Below are positions 1-8,974 of a DNA stretch of 64,000 nucleotides, in pieces. The notes below the pieces were generated by a model. It made no database searches, was not told the DNA's origin, and saw nothing but the letters and a program-made list of their open reading frames with translations. Position numbers and translations under genes: made by a program. Each line of letters begins with the position of its first letter. Positions within the stretch are counted from its first letter, which is position 1. This DNA is from Lewinella sp. IMCC34191. GTDB lineage: Bacteria; Bacteroidota; Bacteroidia; Chitinophagales; Saprospiraceae. Location of the stretch: assembly GCF_003390935.1 (NCBI RefSeq), contig NZ_QNQZ01000002.1, positions 434,001 through 498,000 of the forward strand, in the 5' to 3' direction.

Positions 1-63
1 TTCACGGCCAAAAAATAAGGGTTCACGCCCAAATCACTTCGCTACCGGTATATATTAGCAATT

Positions 64-903
64 TTAAATTATATTAATTTTACGACCTATAATTTTCGAG
101 TATTCGTTAAGTTCTTCGGTAACGGCGTTTGCTTCTTCATATAATTTGGAATCAAAATTAAAAACAACTTCGTTGCTGGTTTTCATATGACCAGGCTTGT
201 ATATTCTATCCATACTTTGCCTTTCTAGATTGAATCTCCACTCATCAATTAGATGATCAATAATATCTATGGATTTGTAATACAGCAATTCATTATCAAA
301 AAGCAATATTTTTTCGGATCTGAGGTTTTCCCGTACAAAATTTACAATAGACTTATTGTAGGCGATCCATACACGTAAGTAATGATTAGCCCGTTTTTGA
401 AAAGATTTATTATACTGGTAAAGCCTGTAGTATTTTGCTACAAAGTTTCTTCTACGCTTTATGGTTTGAAATTCCCTTCGCAATAAAGAGTCTACAACCT
501 CTTCAAAGTTTCTATAGATGATCAAATATTTAGAATCATCAATCAATTGATCCCAAAGATGTAAAAATAACGAAGTTCGAGGTTCTTTCCAACCCCACTG
601 TGGGTAAGCACCATTCCTGTTTGTAATTAAAGTAGTCGCTCGATTTCTAAATCCATCAGGAACAGTAAATTGTATGGGCTCTGTAACGTCATAATTCTTT
701 CCATGATACGCAAGAAGTTCTTCATGGAATTCTAAAAAATCCATATCCTCATAGTGGCCGAATTTATTGCCTGGGCTACTTCCTAGCAATTTGTCACCTA
801 ACTGCAAACCACAACTTGCCATCCACTGAGCAGTCAAACTGGTTCCAGAGCGATGCATACCTACCAAAACGAGAATTTTGTTGTTTATATGTTTATTATT
901 CAT
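64..903 (-). CDS. sulfotransferase family protein
   Basis: The 279-aa protein carries the P-loop-like 5'-phosphosulfate-binding motif of PAPS-dependent sulfotransferases near its N-terminus (GMHRSGTSLTAQ, residues 15-26). A second element, YRNFEEVVDSLLRRE near residue 130, fits the 3'-phosphate-binding region. Members of this family move sulfate from PAPS onto hydroxyl groups of sugars or lipids. It has no signal peptide, so it probably acts in the cytosol. The gene is clearly AT-rich and lies about 1 kb beyond the last glycosyltransferase of the polysaccharide locus, on the same strand. A role in sulfating that polysaccharide is inferred from position. The ATG at 903 places the motif at the expected distance from the N-terminus. 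Confidence 0.8.
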   Translation of the reverse strand: MNNKHINNKILVLVGMHRSGTSLTAQWMASCGLQLGDKLLGSSPGNKFGHYEDMDFLEFHEELLAYHGKNYDVTEPIQFTVPDGFRNRATTLITNRNGAYPQWGWKEPRTSLFLHLWDQLIDDSKYLIIYRNFEEVVDSLLRREFQTIKRRRNFVAKYYRLYQYNKSFQKRANHYLRVWIAYNKSIVNFVRENLRSEKILLFDNELLYYKSIDIIDHLIDEWRFNLERQSMDRIYKPGHMKTSNEVVFNFDSKLYEEANAVTEELNEYSKIIGRKINII

Positions 904-1968
904 GTCGCCAATAGGTAATTTTCTTTGCTCAATTAGGGTTAGGCAGTTGATCTTAATAGCTAGTTTTGTCTTACTTTTGAAAGAGAAACGAGATTAATTA
1001 TGCACCGGGATAATTATCTTATTGCGTAAATGCAACCTGTAAAGATAAATCTAATTGCGTAACTTCTAGAATTATGGTCGAAGTTGTATTATTCTACCAA
1101 GATAGGTAGTCGACCGCGGCTACAAACTTGACAGTCTTCCTGGAGAAAGCAGTTTCCGCCGTGCTGGCCAATTGACTCAGGAGTACAAACCGGCAAAGAG
1201 TAGCCTTCGAGGTGGGAAATCAATGTCTTGCCCGCCCAGCACTGTTCCTTTGGAATGAGCCCGCGATAGGCCGCACGGTAGACAATAGCCAAAGAGTAGT
1301 TTTGTCTTGATTGATCGGATAGTTCGTCCTACGGCCTGTGCGCACCCACTTGGGCCATTACGCAAATTTAAAATTCGAGGACCTGCTGAATAGTAATTCG
1401 TCAAACTCTACCGCTTTTTCTGTTTATATTCAACGAATAACCAGATTTTGGATACGTGCAATTCAAAACTTTGCAGTCTTTGTGTCATAAGGTTATGAAC
1501 CAACTTCAAGTTCCATTTCAAAGTCGGCCGGCATTTACTTCCTAATGTCGGTGGCGAAGTCCATCAACTAAACCTTACTGACCGAAATAGCCAACAGATT
1601 TTAGGTCTTTTCATTGATCTAGTAATCAATATGGGCACAACGAAGGGCCGTTGATGATCTTTCCAATTAATATGCTGTTAACAATAGAGTGTAATTGTTT
1701 TCTTATCTCGTTAAATCTGAATATGTTAGTGTTCTTTTCTGTTTTGCCATCCATAAGATAACGATCACGCTCAGAAAGCCGCTTCTTTAGTTATCGGATC
1801 CTCTCTTCTGATAAACCGCCATACAATTGTATTCATCACTTCAATGCCACCGCCGTATTGACAGAGGTGCTATATTAATTTCTGGGTATAATAATTTTGG
1901 TTTATTTATTCGAACGCTAAAGGTTTTTGCCCTTGAGCTGGAACTTTTGTCCTCTAAACTTATATATC
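904..1968. other. 1.06-kb AT-rich stretch without a supportable gene
   Basis: No frame of convincing length or composition is present. Two short overlapping minus-strand frames (1089-1292 and 1177-1404) lie one base apart in phase. They are Cys- and Gly-rich and match no family I recognise. They could be the frameshifted remains of a lost gene between the sulfotransferase and the GT2 gene, or chance. Confidence 0.5.
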
Positions 1969-2883
1969 TTACTTATTAACGTCACCAAGATTTAAATAAG
2001 TATGACCTGTTTTAGAAGACATATACCGTTGTTTCATAACTTTAGGTAAAGCGTTATGCACTCTTCGCAATGCAGTCACGACCTGAATGAAGCTGACGCT
2101 ATGTTTTCGCTTGTTGGTGATAATCTGATAAGAACGATAATACATCTTCATATAAGCATATATAGGATTATACCTAACATTCTTCAAAATGGTAACCAAA
2201 TATCGGGCAAGCCAAATGTCACTGCTTTTTTTACGATTCTTAATTTGCTTCCTGTAATGATATCCAAATGAATCGCTACATACATAAACTTTCAACCCGT
2301 GATATACGACTCGATTGACGTAGTCGCTGTCCTCACCGTAGTGATCGTAAAATGGATCGAATCCACCAACTTTTAATAAGGTATTCCGTGGAATAAGCCA
2401 TATAGCTGCATTTACGAAGGAAACCTCTATTCCTCCTATCTTACCGATTTCCTTATTTCCTTTTCTTGTTAAATACTTCGCAAAGCCGATCTCCAAATCA
2501 CCGTTCCTATTTGCAAGTTGCATTGGGCTTACAATACCCGCATCTAACGTGTGTTTGGAGAATTGTATTAGCTTAATTACGTTTGAATGTGAAATTGAAG
2601 CGTCTTGGTTTAATAGCAAGAAGTATTCATACCCGTTATTGAGTCCGTATTCAATTCCTAAGTTGTTCGCTCTACCAAACCCAAGATTTTCATTTAACTT
2701 AATCAACTTAACCTTCGGGTATTTTAGACTTATTATATCAGTTGTCTTATCTGTTGAGGCATTATCGACAACTATAAAGTTATATTGGGGTACCCCACCA
2801 CTCTCTTGTATAAATGTATCAACCCAATGTTCGGCGTTGTAGGTAACTACAATTATCAAATAATTATTCCTGCTACTTTTCAT
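1969..2883 (-). CDS. family 2 glycosyltransferase
   Basis: The 304-aa product starts with a GT-A nucleotide-sugar fold: YLIIVVTYNAEHWV near residue 8, then VVDNASTDKT near residue 37. The DxD-like metal site is LLLNQDASIS near residue 93, and an acidic GEDSDYVNRV motif near residue 183 is typical of the catalytic base region. It most resembles the rhamnosyl/galactofuranosyl-transferase-like GT2 proteins of O-antigen and capsule clusters. No membrane segment is obvious. The start overlaps the end of the upstream gene by 11 bases, so the two are translated from one message. The AT-rich composition matches its two neighbours and differs from the genes beyond 5 kb. The sugar donor and acceptor cannot be read from the sequence. 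Confidence 0.85.
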   Translation of the reverse strand: MKSSRNNYLIIVVTYNAEHWVDTFIQESGGVPQYNFIVVDNASTDKTTDIISLKYPKVKLIKLNENLGFGRANNLGIEYGLNNGYEYFLLLNQDASISHSNVIKLIQFSKHTLDAGIVSPMQLANRNGDLEIGFAKYLTRKGNKEIGKIGGIEVSFVNAAIWLIPRNTLLKVGGFDPFYDHYGEDSDYVNRVVYHGLKVYVCSDSFGYHYRKQIKNRKKSSDIWLARYLVTILKNVRYNPIYAYMKMYYRSYQIITNKRKHSVSFIQVVTALRRVHNALPKVMKQRYMSSKTGHTYLNLGDVNK

Positions 2884-4087
2884 AAATATCTTTTAGGTAT
2901 TGAGTTTTCCAACTAGAAGAAACGATTAAATATTTTTCATCTATGAAAGGTCTACTCGCCACAATTTTATCCTTATCAAATTTCACTTTAATATCTTCTC
3001 TTGATAATTCATCTAGCGATGATGGCACGGAAATTAGTGAAGAAAACTCTGTGTAATCATCATATGCCGTTATTGATCTAATTGCATTACTTTGAACCTG
3101 AAAGCCAATAAATCCGTCGCTTAAAGCCTCAAGCAAATATGTAGAAAAGACTCCTATTACTGCTAAATTAATCCCATTTGGAATTGACTCTATATAATAC
3201 CAATTCATTTTATCGCAGTAGGTTCTCCACTTTGCTTTAGCCTTACTTCTTGGATGAGGCTTGAAGAAGACCTTGTTTACCTTCAAACCATGAAAGTTTT
3301 TGAGAACATTGAGTGCACCTTTGATAGCATCGTAGAAGTAAGAGTCATAGTCAGAATAATATTTATCAGATGACTCACCAATGATTAAAATACTGCATGC
3401 GGTATCCCAATTAAAATTCACCGTCGGAGTAACACTATCTATTTTCATATTAGGCATGAGTTTAATATGTTTCACACCTTGCTTTCGGTAGGCACCTGCA
3501 ATATATTCTCCCCACAGCCAACTTTTGGTGGAAGTAAAATTTCTTTCATAGAATGGCACAATTCGATCTTGTTGATACACCGCATGCTGAATGTAACAGT
3601 ACCTTGATCCTGCGTGCCTATTACAATAGAGTGCAATTAAACCTGATAGCAAGCTTGGCCCCATTGTATAAACCTCGATTACGCAACCGTTTAGAATTTT
3701 ACAAAGCTCAACGTATGCTTTTTCAAACAGCTTTACAGATACATTAGTATGATTAAACAAATACGCTAAGTTAAGGTAATAGTATGGCTTTGAAACATCT
3801 ATTATTTTTTCAGACAACGTTTTTCCAATAGAAAAGTATGTTAATTGAGGAAAATCCAAATGCTTTGTTAACGCTGGCGTTAATCTAAAATGTAGCTTTG
3901 TGCTATCTTGCATTGATTTTGGCTTTTTCCTGAATTCTTTAATGAAAGTCGCAAAGTGTTTCAATGCAATCTTTATAGCACCCTTAAATTTACTTCTCCA
4001 GACAAATTCATTGTTTCCATGATGATCTTCTAACATCTGGAATATTTCGTCACTTGTTAAACCTGATTTAGAGTTCCGAATCGCCAC
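2873..4087 (-). CDS. probable GT-B glycosyltransferase, polysialyltransferase-like
   Basis: This 404-aa protein has no domain I can name with certainty. Its C-terminal half carries FFKPHPRSK (around residue 274) followed some 45 residues later by GVFSTYLLEALSDGF. This His-Pro / Ser-Thr...Glu-Ala pair is seen in GT-B enzymes of the polysialyltransferase and teichoic-acid polymerase type. A central IQHAVYQQDRIV segment could belong to the nucleotide-binding cleft. There is no signal peptide or transmembrane helix. It sits just after a CMP-sugar synthetase gene, which is the reason to suspect a CMP-sugar donor. It is AT-rich like the GT2 gene it overlaps. It could equally use another nucleotide sugar. 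Confidence 0.55.
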   Translation of the reverse strand: MAIRNSKSGLTSDEIFQMLEDHHGNNEFVWRSKFKGAIKIALKHFATFIKEFRKKPKSMQDSTKLHFRLTPALTKHLDFPQLTYFSIGKTLSEKIIDVSKPYYYLNLAYLFNHTNVSVKLFEKAYVELCKILNGCVIEVYTMGPSLLSGLIALYCNRHAGSRYCYIQHAVYQQDRIVPFYERNFTSTKSWLWGEYIAGAYRKQGVKHIKLMPNMKIDSVTPTVNFNWDTACSILIIGESSDKYYSDYDSYFYDAIKGALNVLKNFHGLKVNKVFFKPHPRSKAKAKWRTYCDKMNWYYIESIPNGINLAVIGVFSTYLLEALSDGFIGFQVQSNAIRSITAYDDYTEFSSLISVPSSLDELSREDIKVKFDKDKIVASRPFIDEKYLIVSSSWKTQYLKDIYEK

Positions 4088-4282
4088 AGTTTAATTTTTA
4101 AAGTAATGTAGTCACCCTATTCATTGATTATTGAAAGACAGTTATACCTAGACTACCATTTTTGTTATATATATGTTTGATTAACGCAATTTTAGAGTAC
4201 GAGTATATTGAGAAGCGAAGAAGCCATTTTAATTGTAAAATTTACAAGTAGAAGTCCTACTTACTTATCAAGAGACTTGCTT
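4088..4282. other. 195-bp AT-rich spacer inside the polysaccharide locus
   Basis: This is the largest gap in the operon between the antiterminator-proximal genes and the AT-rich glycosyltransferases. I see no clear terminator or TAnnTTTG box. It marks the approximate composition boundary in this locus. Confidence 0.4.
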
Positions 4283-4978
4283 CTACCTTCCAGCAAACTC
4301 CTCGTCAAAGTACATATTCAGCAAATATTTTGACATATTGTAATCTTCGATCTCATCAATATCTACACCTGCAATCTTTGGTACCTCAAAAAGGTGTGGA
4401 TTAGTTCCCAAAAAGTATTCTTCTTGCATTACGATTTCCTTTGGAGCCATGTAAAGACCATTCGTAACCCGGTAAAGGGGCTTGAGATTTTGACTGATGG
4501 TATGGTTTTTTGAGGCTTCGTAATTAAATGCTCCCTCATCCGTCCAAAAATATTCTTTCAGCTTGTTGACCGTGACAAGTGAATCGTTACGTTTATGTTC
4601 CACTACTACCTCCTCGTATTTTTCAAAAGCATCGCGGTACTGGTTAGGTCGCATTAAAGGCACAACGACCGTTATCCATGCCACGTGGTCGGCCTCAATC
4701 TCACTTACAATACCTGTTATAACTTCGGAAAACGTAGTTTGTACTCCTTCGCTAAGCCGATCACTTCGGCGGTGGTATGAAACGCCCATATCCGTAGCGA
4801 TCTCTATGAGTCGATCGGAATTCGTACTGACATAAATATCTTCCGACGGCATTATTTCTTGAAGTTGTTGAATCTTCCATCCCAAGAGTGTCTTGCCGCC
4901 GAGCGGAAGCAGCACCTTTTCCTTAATTCTCGTTGACCCTTCCCTTACGGGTATGATTGCTTTTAAGCCTTTAACCAT
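4283..4978 (-). CDS. CMP-sugar (acylneuraminate-type) cytidylyltransferase
   Basis: The 231-aa protein has the N-terminal signature of CMP-sialic acid / CMP-KDO synthetases: AIIPVREGSTRIKEKVLLPL at residues 7-26, where the Arg-Gly-Ser-x-Arg loop binds CTP. VSTNSDRLIEIATDMGV follows, and then WITVVVPLMRPNQY. These enzymes activate a 2-keto sugar acid with CTP for transfer. No sialic-acid synthase or epimerase gene (neuB/neuC-type) is in the window, so the sugar that is activated is unknown. The gene begins 15 bases after the Wzc-like gene and belongs to the same transcription unit. It is moderately AT-rich, between the imported-looking genes downstream and the GC-rich genes upstream. Confidence 0.75.
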   Translation of the reverse strand: MVKGLKAIIPVREGSTRIKEKVLLPLGGKTLLGWKIQQLQEIMPSEDIYVSTNSDRLIEIATDMGVSYHRRSDRLSEGVQTTFSEVITGIVSEIEADHVAWITVVVPLMRPNQYRDAFEKYEEVVVEHKRNDSLVTVNKLKEYFWTDEGAFNYEASKNHTISQNLKPLYRVTNGLYMAPKEIVMQEEYFLGTNPHLFEVPKIAGVDIDEIEDYNMSKYLLNMYFDEEFAGR

Positions 4979-4993
4979 ATTTACTCGTTTTAG

Positions 4994-7366
4994 TTATTTG
5001 TCGTTATAGTAGCCATAACCGTAGCCATAGCCATAGCCATAGCCATAGCCGTAGCCGCGACCCGTTTTTACCCCGTTAAGAATGATTGCTAAATGGGGGA
5101 GCTTATTTCCAGACCTTAGTTCGTTAACGTACTTTACCTGATCGAGGCTGGTTTTACTGAAGCGGGTTACAAAAAGAGATGTATCTACGTGATCATGTAG
5201 TAATATCGCATCAGTCACCAACGTCGCTGGCGGTGTATCTATCAAGATATAATCGTAATCTTCCCGCAACTTGTCCAAAAATGCACCTGTTTCAGGCAGC
5301 ATGATCATCTCAGCTGGATTCGGGGGTATTGTTCCCGCCGTGATGTAATGCAAATTCTCGAACTCTGGCGAAATTTTTATTATGTCTCCCATTTCTGCCT
5401 TTCCTACCAAATAATTTGATAGTCCTACGCCCGAGTCATCGTCTCCTTCGCTTATGTACCGACCTAATTTTGGCTTCCGTAAATCCATACCTACTAGCAT
5501 GACACGGTTTCCAGCCAGTGCTAAACTGGCTCCTAAATTAATACAGACGAAGGTCTTTCCCTCCCCACTCATACTTGACGTTATGAGGATCACCTGCTGC
5601 TTTCGACCGGCTCCAAGAAATTGCAAATTCGTGCGCAGCATACGGAACATCTCGGCAACCGGAGTGCGGCTTCCTTTTTGTACGACAACCTGCCGCTCGC
5701 CTCTACTTTCCGCTATGGTCGCTAACACGGGGACTGAAGTTACCTTTTTAATCTGGTCTGCATTCTTCACCGAATTATCAAGTACTTCCGCCAACGTGAT
5801 GCCGGCGGCGGGAACTATAAATCCTAATAATAGTCCTATCAAATATATTTGACTGGACTCAGGTCCGGTGGCTCCTTCGGTGATAGGCGTCTCAATTACC
5901 CTTAATCCTGAGGCGGTTATCGCCTGAGTAAGCCCCGTTTCCTCCCGCTTCTGGAGGAGAAACAAGTAAAGTTGCTCCTTAATTTGCTGTTCGCGCTCTA
6001 TACCTAGTAATTGTCGCCTCTGGCTCGGAACGGCGCCTATATCCGAAAGAATTTCGGATGTTTGCTCTTGTAGTTCCGTAATTTGCAAATCAATTTGCCG
6101 CCGGGCGTCAGCAATTCCATCCAAGATATTATTTCGTAATCTTTGAATGGGTTCGCGTGTCGCGATCACCACCGGGTTTTCGGAGGGCGCGGTTGCAAGC
6201 AACTTCTCGCGTTGGATGATTAAATTGTTGTATTCCTGTATTAGAGTACTTACGTTTAAATTTGCAACATTGGAAGTGAAGGGAATAAGTTGGCTTTGGC
6301 TTGAGTCGGATTGCAAATATTCCCCCAAGTTGTCTACCCCACTTAGTTGCAGGCGCAAATCAGCGAGTTTGGCTTCGGCCTCCTGCAACTGCGATAATTC
6401 AATCTCTAAATTGGTAGGAATATCAACTAATAAATCATTGTTCCTAATAAAATTTTCCGCTCGTTCCTCCACTTGATTGAGGTCCTGGCTAAACTCCGAA
6501 ACCCTTTCATCGATAAATGCCATTGTCCGGTCCGTACTCTGGTTTTTCACACTAACCGTGATTGAATCGTAAACGGCAATTACCTCGTTGATGAGATCTA
6601 TCGCACGTTCGGGAACCTGATCCTGTAACCTTATGGATAACATATCCGATGCGCCAATAGGCCGAATAGATAACCGGTTGGCGTACGTTCGTGCGACTCG
6701 TACGGGATCCTTAAATTCGATTAAGACCCGATCATAGACAGATGGTTTATTCGGTTTTAAAAACAGAAACCCTCCATGCTGACAAGTAAAGGGAAGCCCA
6801 AATCGGAAAGTATCCAGCGATTCTTCCGGACCAAATGCAAACTTGTCATCGGGAAGAATTTTTATAATTAGCTGTTTCCCGAACGCCTGCTCGTTGGGTT
6901 CGTACCTATCGATGATTACCGGCGAAGATTCGGATCCGTAAAGGTTGATGTTCCGTACTCTTCCATCCGTATAAATGCTAACATCCAGTCTCAGTCTTTC
7001 CACCACTCGCTGTAGCAAACTACGGCTGGTCATCATCTGAATTTCGTTCTCCAGATTCTGCATTTGATCTCCCGCTACATTCGGTATTACCACCTGTTCG
7101 CTCACGCCCCCTTGCGTCGGATCATCACTGATCTGGACTACCGCGCTAACTTCGTAGTTCAGGTCACGGTAGCGAAGAAACAATTTCGCACAGCCGTAAC
7201 CAATAGCTAAGCCGATCAACAGTAACCACCAATTCCGAAGTAATTTGAAGAATACGCGCTTCAAATCCAGGCTACTTCCCCCACCCGAAGGTGCATCGGC
7301 TGTCACAGTTTCGGTAGCAAGCTTATTTTCTACCGTAGATCCTGGAGGTGGGTTAAGATATTCCAA
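4994..7366 (-). CDS. polysaccharide co-polymerase / tyrosine autokinase, Wzc-like
   Basis: The 790-aa protein has the full Wzc/BY-kinase plan. It has an N-terminal cytosolic stretch and a first membrane helix (about residues 42-60, LLRNWWLLLIGLAIGY). A long periplasmic Wzz-type region with coiled-coil segments follows, then a second helix near residue 510 (YLIGLLLGFIVPAAGI) and a C-terminal kinase. The kinase carries Walker A SSMSGEGKTF, Walker A' VMLVGMDLRKPKL and Walker B YDYILIDTPPA. The C-terminus is a Gly-Tyr repeat that supplies the cluster of autophosphorylated tyrosines. Family members control chain length and export together with a Wza channel and a cognate phosphatase, and both are encoded just upstream. 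Confidence 0.93.
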   Translation of the reverse strand: MEYLNPPPGSTVENKLATETVTADAPSGGGSSLDLKRVFFKLLRNWWLLLIGLAIGYGCAKLFLRYRDLNYEVSAVVQISDDPTQGGVSEQVVIPNVAGDQMQNLENEIQMMTSRSLLQRVVERLRLDVSIYTDGRVRNINLYGSESSPVIIDRYEPNEQAFGKQLIIKILPDDKFAFGPEESLDTFRFGLPFTCQHGGFLFLKPNKPSVYDRVLIEFKDPVRVARTYANRLSIRPIGASDMLSIRLQDQVPERAIDLINEVIAVYDSITVSVKNQSTDRTMAFIDERVSEFSQDLNQVEERAENFIRNNDLLVDIPTNLEIELSQLQEAEAKLADLRLQLSGVDNLGEYLQSDSSQSQLIPFTSNVANLNVSTLIQEYNNLIIQREKLLATAPSENPVVIATREPIQRLRNNILDGIADARRQIDLQITELQEQTSEILSDIGAVPSQRRQLLGIEREQQIKEQLYLFLLQKREETGLTQAITASGLRVIETPITEGATGPESSQIYLIGLLLGFIVPAAGITLAEVLDNSVKNADQIKKVTSVPVLATIAESRGERQVVVQKGSRTPVAEMFRMLRTNLQFLGAGRKQQVILITSSMSGEGKTFVCINLGASLALAGNRVMLVGMDLRKPKLGRYISEGDDDSGVGLSNYLVGKAEMGDIIKISPEFENLHYITAGTIPPNPAEMIMLPETGAFLDKLREDYDYILIDTPPATLVTDAILLHDHVDTSLFVTRFSKTSLDQVKYVNELRSGNKLPHLAIILNGVKTGRGYGYGYGYGYGYGYGYYNDK
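5011..5058 (-). repeat. hexanucleotide repeat encoding the (Gly-Tyr)n tail
   Basis: About eight near-identical 6-bp units (GGCTAT/GGCTAC on the coding strand) encode the Gly-Tyr tail of the Wzc-like kinase. Because the unit is a multiple of three, gain or loss of copies would keep the frame and change the number of phosphorylatable tyrosines. Confidence 0.85.
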
Positions 7367-7415
7367 TGCTATTTAAGACTATTTATTTGAACGGGGCATG
7401 AGATAATTAGGATCC

Positions 7416-8234
7416 CTAATTTCCGCTCGTCGTGGCTATGATAGTAACTACAAAGGTTACAAATGATAAAAATGCCGATCCGTAGCTGATAGCCCGACTT
7501 ACCGGATCGGCCACCGTCGCAATCTTTGCCTGAGTTGGTTCGACATAGATGACGTCGTTTTGTCGCAGGTAATAGTAAGGCGATGTAAAGAATTCTGTGT
7601 CCTGTAAGTTCAGCGTGGTCGCAACTCTTCTACCGTTTTCTTCTCTAATAATTACGATACGATCCCGATCCGCATAGGGTGTGAAATCACCTGCCGTTCC
7701 GATCGCTTCGAGCAAACTAACCCGCTCGTTCGCAGTGGAGTAGGTGCCGGGAGAAATGACCTCACCTAAAATAGTATATCGGAAGTTTAGAAATTTTACG
7801 TTTACCGCGGCGTTATTTAAAAATGGCTCGATAGCACGCGCTACGTTTTCACGAACACCTTCAAGCGTGAGCCCACCGACCTCAATTCTCCCAACGTTAG
7901 GAAATTGAATATATCCACTACTGTCCACGGCGTAACCTTGTAGCAATAAGGGATTCACTTGTCCAGGTCCTGCGCCGCCCCCCCCGGGCAGCCGGGTATT
8001 GCCGTCCCCCCCGATATTAAAAGGTCTGCTTACCTCATCGTTAAGGCTATTGATGGTGATATAAAGAATATCATCTGGTTGTACCCGAAGCGGCTGAATA
8101 TTGGTGGCACTACTATAGTCACTTATTTCCGGAGCGTCCGGATCGCGGAAATTCACCAGTTGCCGATGACGCACACAGGAACTCAGGCTAAGTACCACAG
8201 CCATCCAACCAATAGCTAAGATTATTTTGTTCAC
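7416..8234 (-). CDS. Wza-like polysaccharide export lipoprotein
   Basis: The 272-aa protein starts with a lipoprotein signal peptide (MNKIILAIG...LSSC, lipidated Cys20). A polysaccharide-export domain follows (VQPDDILYITINSL near residue 52). An SLBB domain begins near residue 155 (LGEVISPGTYSTANERVSL) and the C-terminus is hydrophobic (LSFVTFVVTIIATT). Proteins of this type form the outer-membrane channel for capsule or exopolysaccharide and dock onto the Wzc-like kinase. It is somewhat short for Wza, as is usual in Bacteroidota. Its ATG overlaps the stop of the upstream phosphatase gene in an ATGA, showing translational coupling. Confidence 0.9.
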   Translation of the reverse strand: MNKIILAIGWMAVVLSLSSCVRHRQLVNFRDPDAPEISDYSSATNIQPLRVQPDDILYITINSLNDEVSRPFNIGGDGNTRLPGGGGAGPGQVNPLLLQGYAVDSSGYIQFPNVGRIEVGGLTLEGVRENVARAIEPFLNNAAVNVKFLNFRYTILGEVISPGTYSTANERVSLLEAIGTAGDFTPYADRDRIVIIREENGRRVATTLNLQDTEFFTSPYYYLRQNDVIYVEPTQAKIATVADPVSRAISYGSAFLSFVTFVVTIIATTSGN

Positions 8235-8974
8235 GCGGATAATAGTTCGTGATTTTTAAATTGGTGGGACTGGATCAACTTGCAAACTTTGCGGTCGTTG
8301 AGTAACGCCTCTATCTTTTGTAGATGATCAATAGAGTGAGCGTCAGTCCCGAGGTAATCGACCAGGTTATTTTCCAATAACTGTCTTGCTAGTGCTGCCA
8401 CCCTTTTACCATAGTAGCCTCCTAAAGACAACAAATTGATTTGCAGGCTTGATCCTCGCTTATGCAGGTTTCTCAAGTCCGTAATATCACGGAAATAGTA
8501 GCGGTAGCGCTCCGGATGTGCGATGATGGGCTGTAGGCCGGCTGCCTGAATTTGAAATACTAATTCATCAAGGTTAAAGGGTGAAGCATAAAATCCAAAC
8601 TCTATAAGTACCCTATTATCTCCGATAGGTAACAAAGTATTATTCTCAAGCAGGTCACCGAAACCTTCATCCAGCATATACTCAGCGGCAGCGGCTAGGG
8701 TGAGGTTTATGTTAGCGGCTTCGGATGATTTTATAACGGCCGCCAGTTGCTTTTTTATTAAACGCGGGGTATTGGTGTACATATCCACCATTACATGGGG
8801 GCTGGCTATGAGATTAGAAAAGCCTAGCTGCTCGTACTTTCGTAGCATCGCCAATGTGTGCTCCATATCTGGCGAGCCATCGTCCAGTGCCGGAAGCCAA
8901 TGAGCATGAAAATCCGTCTTTAGGAAAGAATAGTCAGAAAGAGTAGATCCAGATTTAAAAAACCAGCTAAGCAT
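8231..8974 (-). CDS. PHP-family tyrosine-protein phosphatase, CpsB/YwqE-like
   Basis: The 247-aa protein has the metal-binding motifs of the PHP fold: FHAH at residues 22-25, an ASPHV segment, IAHPERYRYY in the middle and LGTDAHS near the C-terminus. In Gram-positives and Bacteroidota this family (CpsB, CapC, YwqE) dephosphorylates the tyrosine cluster of the polysaccharide autokinase and so cycles its assembly state. The Wzc-like substrate candidate is two genes downstream. The start overlaps the stop of the epimerase gene by one base (TGATG), and the end overlaps the wza-like start, so the three are co-translated. Confidence 0.85.
   Translation of the reverse strand: MLSWFFKSGSTLSDYSFLKTDFHAHWLPALDDGSPDMEHTLAMLRKYEQLGFSNLIASPHVMVDMYTNTPRLIKKQLAAVIKSSEAANINLTLAAAAEYMLDEGFGDLLENNTLLPIGDNRVLIEFGFYASPFNLDELVFQIQAAGLQPIIAHPERYRYYFRDITDLRNLHKRGSSLQINLLSLGGYYGKRVAALARQLLENNLVDYLGTDAHSIDHLQKIEALLNDRKVCKLIQSHQFKNHELLSA

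Noticed and set aside
1089-1404. Two short Cys-containing frames considered as a small protein gene or a frameshifted remnant
   Set aside because: No recognisable motif and the phase break is not supported by any similarity I can name; kept only as a remark on the gap.
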